Source: Caccoplasma_A sp045587545
Lineage (GTDB): Bacteria > Bacteroidota > Bacteroidia > Bacteroidales > G3-4614
Length of the DNA stretch: 64,000 nucleotides
Reading direction: 5' to 3'
Assembly (NCBI GenBank): GCA_045587545.1
Contig: JAZNCN010000005.1
Location: 78,708 to 142,707, forward strand
The translations under genes were made by a program, and so were the position numbers. The notes under the pieces are model-generated. The model searched no databases, was not told the DNA's origin, and saw only the letters and a list, made by a program, of their open reading frames with translations. This document shows positions 8,362-17,925 of the stretch, piece after piece (position 1 is the stretch's first letter; every line of letters begins with the position of its first letter).

Positions 8362-10032
8362 TTATTCTTTAAAATAGTTTCGTAATATTTTATCGTTTTC
8401 GGTTCGTGGTGTTACCACCTCCATTATTGCTTTACCCGACGAAGCAAAGAATTTTGGGAGCATACTTTTTAGCTCATCTTCTGTTGTTGCCGAATAGAAA
8501 TTGAAAGAGTAGGTTTCGGCAAGCTGTTTAACTTTTACATCGGTTACACACTCAAAATATTGCTCCAACTCAGGAAGAGCCGAAGTACCCGGCAAGAAAC
8601 GGAAAATGCCACCTCCCCCGTTTTTCATCACTATGATTTTCAGATTATCAGGTATATCTGCTATTGACAAGGCATTGGAATCGTATTGAAATCCCATATC
8701 TCCCGTTATAAGCAACACCTGTTTTTCTGTTCCACACGCCGCACCTATGGCTGTTGAGGTTGCTCCGTCAATTCCGCTCACACCTCGGTTTGATGTAGAT
8801 TTTAAACAACTATAATTATCAAACAGCTGTGCATAACGGATTGGAGTTCCGTTTGATAGTTGAAGATATGTTTCGGCAGGTATTGAGGGTAATATTATTG
8901 AGAATGCTTTCATATCGCTCCAACCTACCGATGCAACATATTTGCTCTTTTTATCTGCTGCCGATTGTGCCAACTCGCACCACATTTGATTGTAATTTGA
9001 ACTATTGGGCGTAACCTTATCGGCGATTAAAGCAAAAAGCACAGTGGTTGGCATATCTATTTGGCATGTAAGTGCTGAGAATGTATCAATCTTCCATTCG
9101 CACTCGCTTATATGTATATGCTCTTTTGGCTTATGGGCTCTTATAAAAGTCTTTACCATTTTTGAGACGAGTGAGCCTCCGAATGTTATCAATAATTCAG
9201 GGGCTGCATCATCTCTGTTAATATCGTTTAACTGTGTAAGTGTACGGTCAATTGTTGTTATTGCCCCCTCTACTCTTATATTTGAGATTGTTTCGGTAAG
9301 CAACACAACTTGAGGCAGTTTTACCAACCGCGATAGCGATTTATTGAGTTCGGCATCGGGCTCGGCAAACGATGCCAACAACATAACTTTTTTGTATTGT
9401 GATATTTTTGTTACCAGCTCTTGTTGTTGCTCAATGCTTATACTCTTTTGTTTTATATATTGTTGGGTTATATCTATATCTAATGGTTCAACAGGCACCA
9501 ACTCTGCGAGTGGTTCTCTGAGTGGTACGTTTATATGCACAGGACCTCTATCGGGAGTTAATGCTTTGTCTATTGCAAAAGTTATTTGCTGTATGGTATT
9601 GGTTTCATCTGCATCATCTCTAACTTCGCATGGCAACGTACACGAATATTTTATATAATTGGCATAGACACTGTTTTGTCTTATGGTCTGGCTATCGTTT
9701 TGGTCAATTACCTCAGGCTCTCTGTCAGCAGTTATAACAATTAATGGAACATTACGATAATATGCTTCAGCTATTGCAGGGGCATAATTAAGCACCGCTG
9801 TTCCCGAAGTGCAGACCAATGCAACCGGTTTTGAGATTTGCGCAGATAATCCTAAGGCTACGAAAGCGGCAGAGCGTTCATCAATTATTACTCTTGATTT
9901 AAAATTCTTGTCTCGCGCCACTCCTATTACTATGGGGGTGTTACGCGAACCGGGCGAGATTATAAAATCTTCAACTCCTCGTTGCTTTAATATCTCTAAA
10001 AGAATTCTAACTTGTTTTTTATCTGTTGTCAT
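8362..10032 (-). CDS. menD: SEPHCHC synthase (2-succinyl-5-enolpyruvyl-6-hydroxy-3-cyclohexene-1-carboxylate synthase)
   Basis: Thiamine-diphosphate enzyme joining isochorismate and 2-oxoglutarate. SPGSRNTPIV near residue 27, DERSAAFVALG near 50, CTSGTAVLNYAPA near 75, and a cofactor segment GDMGFQYDSNAL plus KNGGGGIFRFLPG near 430-460. The open frame extends upstream to 10104, but I start at ATG 10032 (MTTDKKQ): this gives 556 residues, the usual size, and avoids overlapping menF by more than 60 bases. Confidence 0.94.
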   Translation of the reverse strand: MTTDKKQVRILLEILKQRGVEDFIISPGSRNTPIVIGVARDKNFKSRVIIDERSAAFVALGLSAQISKPVALVCTSGTAVLNYAPAIAEAYYRNVPLIVITADREPEVIDQNDSQTIRQNSVYANYIKYSCTLPCEVRDDADETNTIQQITFAIDKALTPDRGPVHINVPLREPLAELVPVEPLDIDITQQYIKQKSISIEQQQELVTKISQYKKVMLLASFAEPDAELNKSLSRLVKLPQVVLLTETISNIRVEGAITTIDRTLTQLNDINRDDAAPELLITFGGSLVSKMVKTFIRAHKPKEHIHISECEWKIDTFSALTCQIDMPTTVLFALIADKVTPNSSNYNQMWCELAQSAADKKSKYVASVGWSDMKAFSIILPSIPAETYLQLSNGTPIRYAQLFDNYSCLKSTSNRGVSGIDGATSTAIGAACGTEKQVLLITGDMGFQYDSNALSIADIPDNLKIIVMKNGGGGIFRFLPGTSALPELEQYFECVTDVKVKQLAETYSFNFYSATTEDELKSMLPKFFASSGKAIMEVVTPRTENDKILRNYFKE

Positions 10033-10039
10033 TTGATAA

Positions 10040-11086
10040 TCAGCCTTTAATGGTTTTGAGCAGGGTTTGTGCCTTATGCTCTGTTTCGTTCCACTCCGCT
10101 TCAACTTGCGATTGCGAGGTTAATCCTCCTCCTACATATAGCTGAACTCTGTTTGGAAATATCTCCATACTTCGCAAATTTACAAATAAACTGAATGTGT
10201 TGTTCTCTTCTACCCCTCCTAAATATCCCGAATAGTATCTTCGTGGGCGTTTTTCTGCTTTTGAGATAGCATCTAAAGCTATATTAAGAGGCGTTCCTGC
10301 TACCGCCGGAGTTGGATGCAAAAGAGCTATAAGTTGTTGAGCTTTATCATAAGCGACACCTATTGCGGATATTATATTACATAGATGCTCAACGGGACCT
10401 GCTACCTTTACAAAGCGTGGAGAGGTAGTTGGTTGTAAACCTATTTTGTTAAACTTATCTATTATATATTCTGCAACAATATGTTGTTCGCGCTCCTCTT
10501 TTGGGGTAAAATCGCGGAGTTCATCTGCTCGGCGTGTTGCTGCCAATGCCATAGTTGTTACACTATCTCCATTATACTCTAAAAGTTTTTCGGGTGTTGC
10601 CCCAATCCATGTTGCTATTTGTGGTACTGAGAATATGTATATATAGGCATTTGTATAGCTCTTACATAACGATAAAAACCATTGGGGAGCCTTTTCATGT
10701 GCCTCAATTTCAAAACCTATAGTGCGAGATAGTACAGCCTTTTGGTATCTTCCATGCTCCATATCTGCTATAAGTTTTGATGCAGACTCTTTATATTGAG
10801 AGAAATCTATTTCTGTATTCTCTAAGGGGTAAACAACCTCCCGTTTCTGAATATTGACAGGGAAGTTATTTAAGGAATACTCTTGTTTTATGAATAGGTT
10901 TGGTGTTTCGGCAGTTTGTATAAATGGTGATACAATAAATCCTTTTTCGCCACTTTTATGGTCACACAAAGGGGATAGTTGAAGACCAAACTCTACATCT
11001 TCATCGGGTTTGCGATATGCATAGAATGGCAAATTATTATCTATTGCCACTCTTATCGCCTCCTCTATTTCAATTTGCCTTGTCAT
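10040..11086 (-). CDS. menF: Isochorismate synthase
   Basis: Chorismate-binding enzyme making isochorismate, the entry to menaquinone. KAVLSRTIGFE near residue 115, IGATPEKLLEYNG near 163, TPKEEREQHIVAEYI, LHPTPAVAGTP and the C-terminal YVGGGLTSQSQVEAEWNETEHKA follow the MenF/EntC order. 348 residues. First of the five men genes here, six bases after rimO. menA, menH and a thioesterase are not in this cluster. Confidence 0.92.
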   Translation of the reverse strand: MTRQIEIEEAIRVAIDNNLPFYAYRKPDEDVEFGLQLSPLCDHKSGEKGFIVSPFIQTAETPNLFIKQEYSLNNFPVNIQKREVVYPLENTEIDFSQYKESASKLIADMEHGRYQKAVLSRTIGFEIEAHEKAPQWFLSLCKSYTNAYIYIFSVPQIATWIGATPEKLLEYNGDSVTTMALAATRRADELRDFTPKEEREQHIVAEYIIDKFNKIGLQPTTSPRFVKVAGPVEHLCNIISAIGVAYDKAQQLIALLHPTPAVAGTPLNIALDAISKAEKRPRRYYSGYLGGVEENNTFSLFVNLRSMEIFPNRVQLYVGGGLTSQSQVEAEWNETEHKAQTLLKTIKG

Positions 11087-11092
11087 GGCATT

Positions 11093-12388
11093 TTAATTGA
11101 CAGAACCAAATAGTTCGTAATTTGAAGATGATGTTATTTTTGCAGTGTAAAACTCGCCTATTTGCAGAGTTTTTTCTTTTGATATCAAAACTTCGGGGTC
11201 AACTTCGGGAGAGTCAAATTGAGTACGACCTATATAATAATCGTCCTCCTCTCGGTCAATTATAACCTTTAATGTCTGCCCCTCTTTTTGCGCATTTATA
11301 TCGGCAGATATCTCTGCTTGTAATGCCATAAGCCTATCTAAACGATTTTGCTTTACATCTTCGGGGATATCATCTGTATAGTTTTCGGCTGAGTATGTAC
11401 CCTCTTCTTCGGAGTAGGTGAATGCTCCCATACGTTCAAAACGGGCAAATTTTACAAACTCCATAAGTTCGGAAAAATCTTGTTCTGTTTCGCCGGGAAA
11501 ACCCACCATTAGTGTAGTTCTCAAATGTATACCGGGAACCTCTTTTCGTATGCGTTCAATAAGTTCGTAGGTTTGTTGCTTGGTTACATTACGGTGCATA
11601 CGACTTAGCATATTGTCGCTAATGTGCTGTAATGCGATATCAAGGTATTTGCACACTTTACTATTTTGTGCCATTACGGGCAATAGTTCGTATGGGAAGT
11701 GTGCAGGATAGGCATAGTGCAGGCGTATCCACTCTATACCCTCTACTTTTGATAACTCCTCAACAAGTTTAGGAAGTTGATATGATTTATATATGTCTAA
11801 TCCGTAATATGTAAGGTCTTGCGCAATGAGCTGTAACTCTTTTACTCCCATGGCAGCAAGTCCTTGTGCCTCTTTTACCAAATCTTCAATTGGACGCGAC
11901 TTATATTTACCTGTAATAATAGGTATTGCACAATAGGCACATGATCGATTACACCCCTCGGCTATTTTAAGATAAGCGTAATGCGATGGGGTTGTAATCT
12001 CTCGGCTATTTGCCAAACTCTCATCATACTTACCTCCTACTTCTGCGACTATTTTCTCCCAATCAAACTTTCCGAAAAAGCCATCAACCTCAGGTATCTC
12101 ATCAATCAACTCTTTAGTATAGCGTTGCGATAGGCAACCCATTACATAGAGTCGTTTTATTTTTCGTTCTTTTTTGGCGTAGCAAAATTGAAGAATCATA
12201 TTTACAGACTCCTCTTTTGCATCGCCAATAAACCCACATGTATTTATAACAACTATCTCGCCTTTAACATCGTTTGAATCGTGATACACCTCGTAGCCCA
12301 ACGAACTGAACTGCTTCATCAGTTTTTCAGAGTCAACAAGGTTCTTTGAGCAACCGAGTGTTATTATATCAATGCGGTTCTTTTGCAT
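11093..12388 (-). CDS. rimO: Ribosomal protein S12 methylthiotransferase
   Basis: Radical SAM enzyme that methylthiolates a conserved Asp of ribosomal protein S12. N-terminal MTTase domain with TLGCSKNLVDSE (Cys13), INTCGF and MGCLSQRY cysteines binds one cluster; CNRSCAYCAIP near residue 145 binds the radical SAM cluster; a TRAM-like C-terminal domain ends the protein. CSKNLVDSE distinguishes RimO from MiaB. 431 residues. Five bases downstream of ftsY. Confidence 0.93.
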   Translation of the reverse strand: MQKNRIDIITLGCSKNLVDSEKLMKQFSSLGYEVYHDSNDVKGEIVVINTCGFIGDAKEESVNMILQFCYAKKERKIKRLYVMGCLSQRYTKELIDEIPEVDGFFGKFDWEKIVAEVGGKYDESLANSREITTPSHYAYLKIAEGCNRSCAYCAIPIITGKYKSRPIEDLVKEAQGLAAMGVKELQLIAQDLTYYGLDIYKSYQLPKLVEELSKVEGIEWIRLHYAYPAHFPYELLPVMAQNSKVCKYLDIALQHISDNMLSRMHRNVTKQQTYELIERIRKEVPGIHLRTTLMVGFPGETEQDFSELMEFVKFARFERMGAFTYSEEEGTYSAENYTDDIPEDVKQNRLDRLMALQAEISADINAQKEGQTLKVIIDREEDDYYIGRTQFDSPEVDPEVLISKEKTLQIGEFYTAKITSSSNYELFGSVN

Positions 12389-12393
12389 ATTGG

Positions 12394-13353
12394 TTAATCT
12401 TTATTGTTAAAGAGTGAATCAACAAAAGCCTTGCGATTAAATGGTTGAAGGTCATCAATACCCTCGCCTAAGCCTATATATTTTACGGGGATTTTAAATT
12501 GGTCTGATATTCCAATTACTACTCCACCCTTTGCTGTTCCGTCAAGTTTTGTTACAGCAAGTGCGTTTATCTCTGTTGCTGCCATAAACTGTTTTGCCTG
12601 CTCAAAAGCATTTTGTCCTGTTGAACCATCTAATACAAGCAATACCTCATCGGGAGCACCGGGGACTACTTTATCCATAACCCTGCGGATTTTTGAAAGT
12701 TCGTTCATCAATCCCACTTTGTTATGAAGACGTCCGGCTGTATCTATGATTACTACATCAGCATCGTTTGCCTTTGCCGAAGATAGTGTATCAAATGCAA
12801 CAGATGCAGGATCGCTGCCCATTCCCTGTTTTATAACGGGAACTCCTACTCGCTCGCCCCAAATATCCAACTGCTCAACTGCTGCCGCGCGGAAAGTATC
12901 GGCCGCTCCCAAATATACCTTCTTCCCTGATTTTTTAAATTGATGTGCAAGTTTTCCGATTGTTGTTGTTTTTCCAACTCCATTAACTCCAACAACCATT
13001 ATTACATAAGGGTGACGGTCGGAAGGAAGTTCAAACCCATTACCATCTGTTGTTGAATTTTCAGTAAGAAGTTCAACAATCTCTTCGCGCAATATTGTTT
13101 GAAGCTCGGAAGATGACAAATATTTATCGCGCGCAACACGTTTTTGGATACGCTCAATTATACGAAGTGTTGTTTCAATGCCGACATCTGATGTTATAAG
13201 CACCTCTTCCAAATCGTCAAGCAAATCGTCATCAACTGTACTACGACCTGCTACAATATGTGCCAATTTAGAAAAGACTCCTGTTTTTGTCTTTTCCAAT
13301 CCCTTATCAAGAGTCTCTTTCTCTTTTTTTGAAAAGAAGTCAAAAAATCCCAT
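12394..13353 (-). CDS. ftsY: Signal recognition particle receptor FtsY
   Basis: SRP GTPase that docks ribosome-SRP complexes at the membrane; its partner ffh is at 59.9 kb. Short N-terminus (MGFFDFFSKKEKETLDKGLEKT), helical N domain, then GVNGVGKTTTIGKLA near residue 123, DTFRAAA, DTAGRLHNK and TKLDGTAKGG. 319 residues, without the long acidic A domain of enterobacteria. It follows a strong terminator that separates it from the ribosomal protein genes. Confidence 0.95.
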   Translation of the reverse strand: MGFFDFFSKKEKETLDKGLEKTKTGVFSKLAHIVAGRSTVDDDLLDDLEEVLITSDVGIETTLRIIERIQKRVARDKYLSSSELQTILREEIVELLTENSTTDGNGFELPSDRHPYVIMVVGVNGVGKTTTIGKLAHQFKKSGKKVYLGAADTFRAAAVEQLDIWGERVGVPVIKQGMGSDPASVAFDTLSSAKANDADVVIIDTAGRLHNKVGLMNELSKIRRVMDKVVPGAPDEVLLVLDGSTGQNAFEQAKQFMAATEINALAVTKLDGTAKGGVVIGISDQFKIPVKYIGLGEGIDDLQPFNRKAFVDSLFNNKD

Positions 13354-13381
13354 AAATTTTAGAAGATTACTGATAATGACA

Positions 13382-13420
13382 AAAGGCTGTCGGGGTGTTT
13401 ATAGCACTCCAACAGCCTTT
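13382..13420 (-). terminator. Terminator between the ribosomal protein genes and ftsY
   Basis: AAAGGCTGT pairs with ACAGCCTTT, extended inward by GGGGTG against CACTCC (one G-U). On the minus strand the hairpin is followed by TTTTGTC. It lies within the 86-base gap between the DUF4295 gene and ftsY, so read-through into ftsY is probably partial. Confidence 0.65.
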
Positions 13421-13439
13421 ATATTTTATTGTAGATAAC

Positions 13440-13592
13440 TTATTTTGCAAGTTTCTCGTTTACTTTCTCATTAGGTACCATCTCCTCTTCGAAGATATAT
13501 GCACCAGTTTTAGGAGACTTTACCATTTTAATTACTTTTGAGTAGGTACGTCCCTCACCTTTTTGCAATGATGCGACTGTTTTCTTTGCCAT
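13440..13592 (-). CDS. DUF4295 family protein (small, ribosomal-gene associated)
   Basis: 50-residue basic protein starting MAKKTVASLQKGEGRTYSKV and ending EKVNEKLAK. I recognise it as the small DUF4295 family that sits directly after rpmB-rpmG in Bacteroidota. Function unknown; size, charge and position suggest a ribosome-associated peptide, which is inference. Seven bases separate it from rpmG. Confidence 0.85.
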   Translation of the reverse strand: MAKKTVASLQKGEGRTYSKVIKMVKSPKTGAYIFEEEMVPNEKVNEKLAK

Positions 13593-13599
13593 ATCTTAA

Positions 13600-13788
13600 T
13601 TATTTAATCTCTTTATGAACTGTTACTCTTTTTAAGATAGGATTGTATTTTTTAAGTTCCAACCTCTCGGTGGTATTCTTACGGTTCTTTGTAGTAATAT
13701 AACGTGAAGTTCCGGGCATTCCGCTCTCTTTGTGCTCGGTACACTCAAGTATTACTTGAACTCTGTTACCTTTAGCTTTCTTTGCCAT
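13600..13788 (-). CDS. rpmG: 50S ribosomal protein L33
   Basis: 62-residue L33: MAKKAKGNRVQVILEC followed by TSRYITTKNRKNTTERLELKKYNP, the standard L33 core. Only one of the family's zinc-ribbon cysteines is visible, so this appears to be a form without a complete zinc site. Between rpmB and the DUF4295 gene, 22 bases after rpmB. Confidence 0.95.
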   Translation of the reverse strand: MAKKAKGNRVQVILECTEHKESGMPGTSRYITTKNRKNTTERLELKKYNPILKRVTVHKEIK

Positions 13789-13810
13789 ATCTGATTCTTA
13801 CTTTTTAAAA

Positions 13811-14044
13811 TTAAATAAAACCTTTTTGGGCAGCTTGCTTCAATGCTGCATCAAGACCAATTTTGTTAATTAAACGAAGGCCTGCAGCTGATACGTTGAG
13901 GTCAATCCAACAATCCTGCTCAACCCAGTAAAACTTCTTTGTAAACAAGTTGACATTGAATCTTCTCTTTGTACGTCTTTTAGAGTGAGATACATTATTG
14001 CCAACCAACGCTTGCTTTCCGGTAATTTGACAAATTTTTGACAT
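13811..14044 (-). CDS. rpmB: 50S ribosomal protein L28
   Basis: 77-residue L28: MSKICQITGKQALVGNNVSHSKRRTKRRFNVNL, then KFYWVEQDCWIDLNVSAAGLR and a C-terminal helix. First gene of the L28-L33-DUF4295 transcript. Confidence 0.96.
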   Translation of the reverse strand: MSKICQITGKQALVGNNVSHSKRRTKRRFNVNLFTKKFYWVEQDCWIDLNVSAAGLRLINKIGLDAALKQAAQKGFI

Positions 14045-14338
14045 CTTATTATACTGTTTTTATTAATTTCAACACCTATTCAAAACAGAGTGCAAAATAA
14101 ACAAATTTTATTCACTTCACCAAATTTTAGCATAGCAAATTGCAAGACAGTACAAATTTTGCCTGCAAACTGATGAAATTCAGAGCGTTTAGTAAGCATC
14201 ATTCAAACACTCCAACGAAGAAAATATTGATTTATTTAACCCCTGAACTATATTCAGATATTGTTTTCGGGTGCAAAGATACAACTTTTTGGCGTAATAT
14301 TATAATTTATAATAACTTTTTATTGCTAAATTTATAAC
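14045..14338 (-). promoter_or_regulatory. Upstream region of rpmB with a distant -7 element
   Basis: No gene seen. TATCTTTG on the minus strand at 14274-14281 is a good -7 element, about 230 bases before the rpmB start, implying a long 5' leader that could carry ribosomal autoregulation. I could not identify a defined fold in it. A closer TATTTTG near 14090 is one base short of consensus. Confidence 0.35.
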
Positions 14339-14371
14339 AAAATGGCAGAAAGAGTTGCTATCTGCCATTTT
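14339..14371 (-). terminator. Terminator of the LamG-like lipoprotein gene
   Basis: AAAATGGCAGA pairs perfectly with TCTGCCATTTT (11 bp) 18 bases after the stop codon at 14390; the minus-strand 3' arm ends in TTTT. Confidence 0.7.
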
Positions 14372-14389
14372 ATGTTTTTATTACGAAAT

Positions 14390-15277
14390 TTATTTGCCTA
14401 TACCAAAAGTGAATGGTCTAACCTGTAAGCCAACAGAATAAATATACTCTTTATTCCTTTCTGTATCCACTTCGGTATGAGTCTCTATCTCATACATGGT
14501 TGCTTTTACACCTGAGCTATTGTCTGAAAGCATAAATCCCTCAGAATCGATATTTGAATTCTTTTCAAAATCCCAATATGCACATAGTGCCGGATCGTGC
14601 AATAATGGAGCACTCATACACTCTTGTACTTCTGATTCTGATAGAGCCTTAGTATATATTTGCACCTTATCAATATAAGCATTTAACGGGGCTCTGTTTT
14701 GGGCATATCCGCCTATCAATAACACCATTTTATTATCATAAGAGTCATTGTAAGTAGCACTCTCAGGGGTCTCATATATTAAATTGCCATTTATATATGC
14801 TTTTACCTCTCGTTTATTTGTATAATCAAATACAAATGTAAAGTTATACCATTGAGCTTCTGTAAAATCATACGAAACAAATGGAAAAGCCCAATATGGA
14901 TTACTATATACATTATCAACAGTGATGGATAATCCTTCACTGTTTTTATTAAAGCGTCCGGGTCCTATATTAGCCCATATCCAACCAAAATCACTATCAA
15001 GAATCGAAGCTTTTACATCTCTGATACTAAATAGAGTTGTTCCCTCTGTCAAATGATTGAACTCTTTAGCATTCACCCAAAATGACAACGAGAATTTTAA
15101 TTCATTACCAATGCCATCAACATCTTTAAGAGGTATTCCAAAGGCATATTTGTTAAGATCAACGCCTTGTGCTATCTCCGGAACTTTTCCTTTTTCATCA
15201 TCAATATCATTATTATTTTCACAACCTACAAATAACAATGACAATAGCAACACTGTAAATAATTTAATTGCTTTCAT
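14390..15277 (-). CDS. Lipoprotein with a LamG-like (concanavalin-fold) domain
   Basis: 295 residues. MKAIKLFTVLLLSLLFVGC is a lipoprotein signal with lipobox LFVGC at residues 15-19, followed by an acidic linker. The rest (FSLSFWVNAKEFNHL, WYNFTFVFDY, VKAYINGNLIYETP, NAYIDKVQIYTKALSESEVQ, YWDFEKN) is the classic LamG_3 jelly-roll pattern. Probably surface-exposed and binding carbohydrate or protein; no catalytic residues recognised. Single-gene transcript with its own terminator. Confidence 0.8.
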   Translation of the reverse strand: MKAIKLFTVLLLSLLFVGCENNNDIDDEKGKVPEIAQGVDLNKYAFGIPLKDVDGIGNELKFSLSFWVNAKEFNHLTEGTTLFSIRDVKASILDSDFGWIWANIGPGRFNKNSEGLSITVDNVYSNPYWAFPFVSYDFTEAQWYNFTFVFDYTNKREVKAYINGNLIYETPESATYNDSYDNKMVLLIGGYAQNRAPLNAYIDKVQIYTKALSESEVQECMSAPLLHDPALCAYWDFEKNSNIDSEGFMLSDNSSGVKATMYEIETHTEVDTERNKEYIYSVGLQVRPFTFGIGK

Positions 15278-15472
15278 ATCACATAGGGTTTAGGAGTTAT
15301 TTTTTACAAAAATAATTACAAAACGTAGTTTTACCCCCCCCATATGTTAATTTTTATTAAATACGGTATAACTTCCTGAAGATATGAGAGTTAGGAGATG
15401 TTTAGAGATTAGAAACGAGAAGATAAAAGTATAATAACCATAAACTAACAACTGATAGCTGATAGCAGGCTA

Positions 15473-16402
15473 CTAATAATTAGATAGTGCTATATTCACA
15501 TTTGTCATATACTTCTCTATTGTTGAGGATTTTAGTATCGCCTTTTTCTCGCGCTTTAGCATATCGGGCAGAAGGTACTCCCAATAGGGTTTCATTTTAC
15601 TTAAAAACTGTGTATTTCCGAGCAAGCGAGGTGATAACTCCCCATACATTGCATTGTGCATTGTTTTTACAAGTATCCGTTTCTCCTTGTGCGTAAACTC
15701 CCTATTCTCTTTATACTCTTGCGCCAATGCGGGGTTTGCAAGCAAACCTCGTCCTAACATTACGGCTTCTACATTAGAAAATTGCTCCTCAATACGTTTA
15801 ATATCTGACAATGTGTTTATATCTCCATTATATATTATAGGGTGTTTACACTCGTTATAAAAATTGGCAAATTCTTCTATATCTACCTCCTTTTTATATT
15901 GTTCTACTCCCAAACGAGGGTGCATGGTTATACTATTTAAGGGAGCTTTGTTTAATATAGGCATTAAAGTGCGCCACTCTTCTTTGTTCTCCCAGCCCAA
16001 ACGCATCTTTACAGAGAATGAGATATCGGTGTTTTGTACAACTTCTTGCATTAACTCTTGTACCTTTTGAGGATATGGTAATATTCCTGCTCCTCGCTTA
16101 CGTTTTGCTTGTAGTATAAATGAGCAACCCATATTTATATCCACTCTTTTATATCCCTCACTACGTAGCAGTTGCAAAAGCGGCTGCATCTCTTCGGGTG
16201 TTGAGGCTATTATTTGTGGCACAAGGTTTGGCACACTATTGTTTTTACGTTCAATATCACGAATATCTTTATTGCGTATTTCACTTCGTTCATATCGCAA
16301 AAATGGCGTATAGTAAGCATCTATACCTCCAAAAACCGAATTGTGTATATTACGCCATACCGCCTCGGTGTACCCCTGTAATGGTGCTGAATATATTTTC
16401 AT
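15473..16402 (-). CDS. tRNA-dihydrouridine synthase
   Basis: FMN enzyme reducing uridine to dihydrouridine in tRNA. TIM-barrel features in order: SAPLQGYTEAVWR at residues 5-17, VDINMGCSF near 95 (catalytic Cys), SVKMRLGW near 134, TMHPRLG near 158, IIYNGDI near 192 and VMLGRGLLANP near 215. 309 residues. Two motifs differ from the textbook: MGCSF where MGCP is usual, and TMHPRLG where VHGRT is usual; both also occur, as I recall, in a Bacteroidales Dus subgroup. A TATCTTTG box ends six bases before the ATG, so its mRNA may be leaderless. Confidence 0.85.
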   Translation of the reverse strand: MKIYSAPLQGYTEAVWRNIHNSVFGGIDAYYTPFLRYERSEIRNKDIRDIERKNNSVPNLVPQIIASTPEEMQPLLQLLRSEGYKRVDINMGCSFILQAKRKRGAGILPYPQKVQELMQEVVQNTDISFSVKMRLGWENKEEWRTLMPILNKAPLNSITMHPRLGVEQYKKEVDIEEFANFYNECKHPIIYNGDINTLSDIKRIEEQFSNVEAVMLGRGLLANPALAQEYKENREFTHKEKRILVKTMHNAMYGELSPRLLGNTQFLSKMKPYWEYLLPDMLKREKKAILKSSTIEKYMTNVNIALSNY

Positions 16403-16407
16403 ATTTA

Positions 16408-16443
16408 CAAAGATAGGTTATTTTTGAATATTTACTAACTTTG
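16408..16443. promoter_or_regulatory. Divergent -7 elements for the dus gene and the kinase/RapZ gene
   Basis: TATCTTTG on the minus strand (16408-16415) and TAACTTTG on the plus strand (16436-16443) both match TAnnTTTG and lie only 20 bases apart, so the two promoters overlap and may interfere. The -33 elements are weak on both strands. Confidence 0.45.
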
Positions 16444-16503
16444 CAATAACCGCTAATATACTTTCACTCGCTGTGAAAATATAATAGGACCATTTTTATA
16501 TTT

Positions 16504-17925
16504 ATGAATATTTTAAGTAAACTTTATTATAAAGCAACAGGAGTGCAACCAAAGTTGATTGTTAAACTTTCAGGTGATGGCTCCAATAGGACTTATTACA
16601 GATTATCTTCTGACAGATGTAGTTTGATTGGCGTCAGTGGTGTTTCTTTTGATGAGAACAACGCATTTATTACTATTGCCAATGTTTTTAACAAGTGTGG
16701 CATTGATGCTCCCAAAGTTATTGAGGTTAGTGATGATGGCATGCACTATATTATTGAAGATTTAGGAGACAACACCCTGTTTAAATTATTAAAAGATTGT
16801 AGAGAGATTGGTTTTTTCAATGATAATGACTGCAAAATGCTATGCCAAACAATGGCGCTACTTGCCGATATTCAGTTTAAAGTTGGAGAGAAATTGGATT
16901 TTGATGTTTGCTATCCTGTTGCCAACTTTGACAGAGTTTCTGTTTTCTGGGATTTGAACTACTTTAAATATTGCTTCTTAAAGGGTGTGGGCTTTGAGCT
17001 TGATGAGCCTGCTCTTGAGAGTGATTTTGAAACTCTTTGTAACCTTTTGTTAGAAGAGAATGATAACACATTCTTATATAGAGATTTTCAATCTCGTAAT
17101 ATAATGTGGCACAACAATAAGCCCTATTTTATAGATTTTCAGGGGGGCAGACGCGGACCTATCTATTATGATGTGGCTTCGTTTGTAGGTCAGACCCGTG
17201 CAAAATACAGCGACGAGGTTTACGAAAAGATGATTGACGCCTATATCTGCTCTTTGAGGAAATATAAGGAAGTTAACATAGACGATTTTTATAAGAGACT
17301 AAATATTTTCAGGATTTTTCGTCTTCTTCAAACTTTAGGGACATATGGCTATAGAGGTTTATTTGAAAGAAAGAAAGCATTTATTGACCCTATCCCTGCA
17401 ACTCTTAATCAAATCGGCAAACTTTTAAATGACTACAAAGATGCTCTTCCGTATCTATCAAAAGTAATAAGAAAGATAAAAGATCTTCCTCGCTTTAAAA
17501 AGTCGGATTATATGGGATTGACAATTGATGTTATGAGTTTTTCATATCATAGAGGTATCCCCGATGACTATTCTGGCAATGGCGGAGGTTTTGTTTTTGA
17601 TTGCAGAGCCATTCATAACCCCGGCAGATATGAGCAATATAAAAAACTTAATGGAACTGATGCCCCCGTTATTGAATTTCTTGAGCGAGAGAGTAATATT
17701 TGTGAGTTTTTAGATAACGTTTACTCAATGGTTGACAATATGGTTGATACCTATATGAAACGTGGTTTTACCCATATTCAAATTTGTTGCGGTTGCACAG
17801 GCGGGCAACATCGCTCGGTATATAGTGCAGAACATATTGCAAAACATATTGCCGATAAATTTGGAGTAAGAATTAATGTTAAACATATTATGTTAAACCG
17901 CTCTTATACTATACCAGAAAGATGA
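16504..17925 (+). CDS. AmgK-like sugar kinase fused to a RapZ C-terminal domain
   Basis: 473 residues in two parts. Residues ~1-325 are an aminoglycoside-phosphotransferase-fold kinase related to AmgK (anomeric amino-sugar kinase): catalytic YRDFQSRN near 195 and metal-binding IDFQGG near 212. Residues ~343-473 match the RapZ C-terminal domain, with CGCTGGQHRSVYSAEHIA near 422. In E. coli that domain senses glucosamine-6-phosphate. The RapZ N-terminal P-loop domain is absent. ATGA overlap with the next gene, a MurU-like nucleotidyltransferase, supports kinase and uridylyltransferase acting in series in cell-wall amino-sugar recycling (inference). Confidence 0.82.
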   Translation: MNILSKLYYKATGVQPKLIVKLSGDGSNRTYYRLSSDRCSLIGVSGVSFDENNAFITIANVFNKCGIDAPKVIEVSDDGMHYIIEDLGDNTLFKLLKDCREIGFFNDNDCKMLCQTMALLADIQFKVGEKLDFDVCYPVANFDRVSVFWDLNYFKYCFLKGVGFELDEPALESDFETLCNLLLEENDNTFLYRDFQSRNIMWHNNKPYFIDFQGGRRGPIYYDVASFVGQTRAKYSDEVYEKMIDAYICSLRKYKEVNIDDFYKRLNIFRIFRLLQTLGTYGYRGLFERKKAFIDPIPATLNQIGKLLNDYKDALPYLSKVIRKIKDLPRFKKSDYMGLTIDVMSFSYHRGIPDDYSGNGGGFVFDCRAIHNPGRYEQYKKLNGTDAPVIEFLERESNICEFLDNVYSMVDNMVDTYMKRGFTHIQICCGCTGGQHRSVYSAEHIAKHIADKFGVRINVKHIMLNRSYTIPER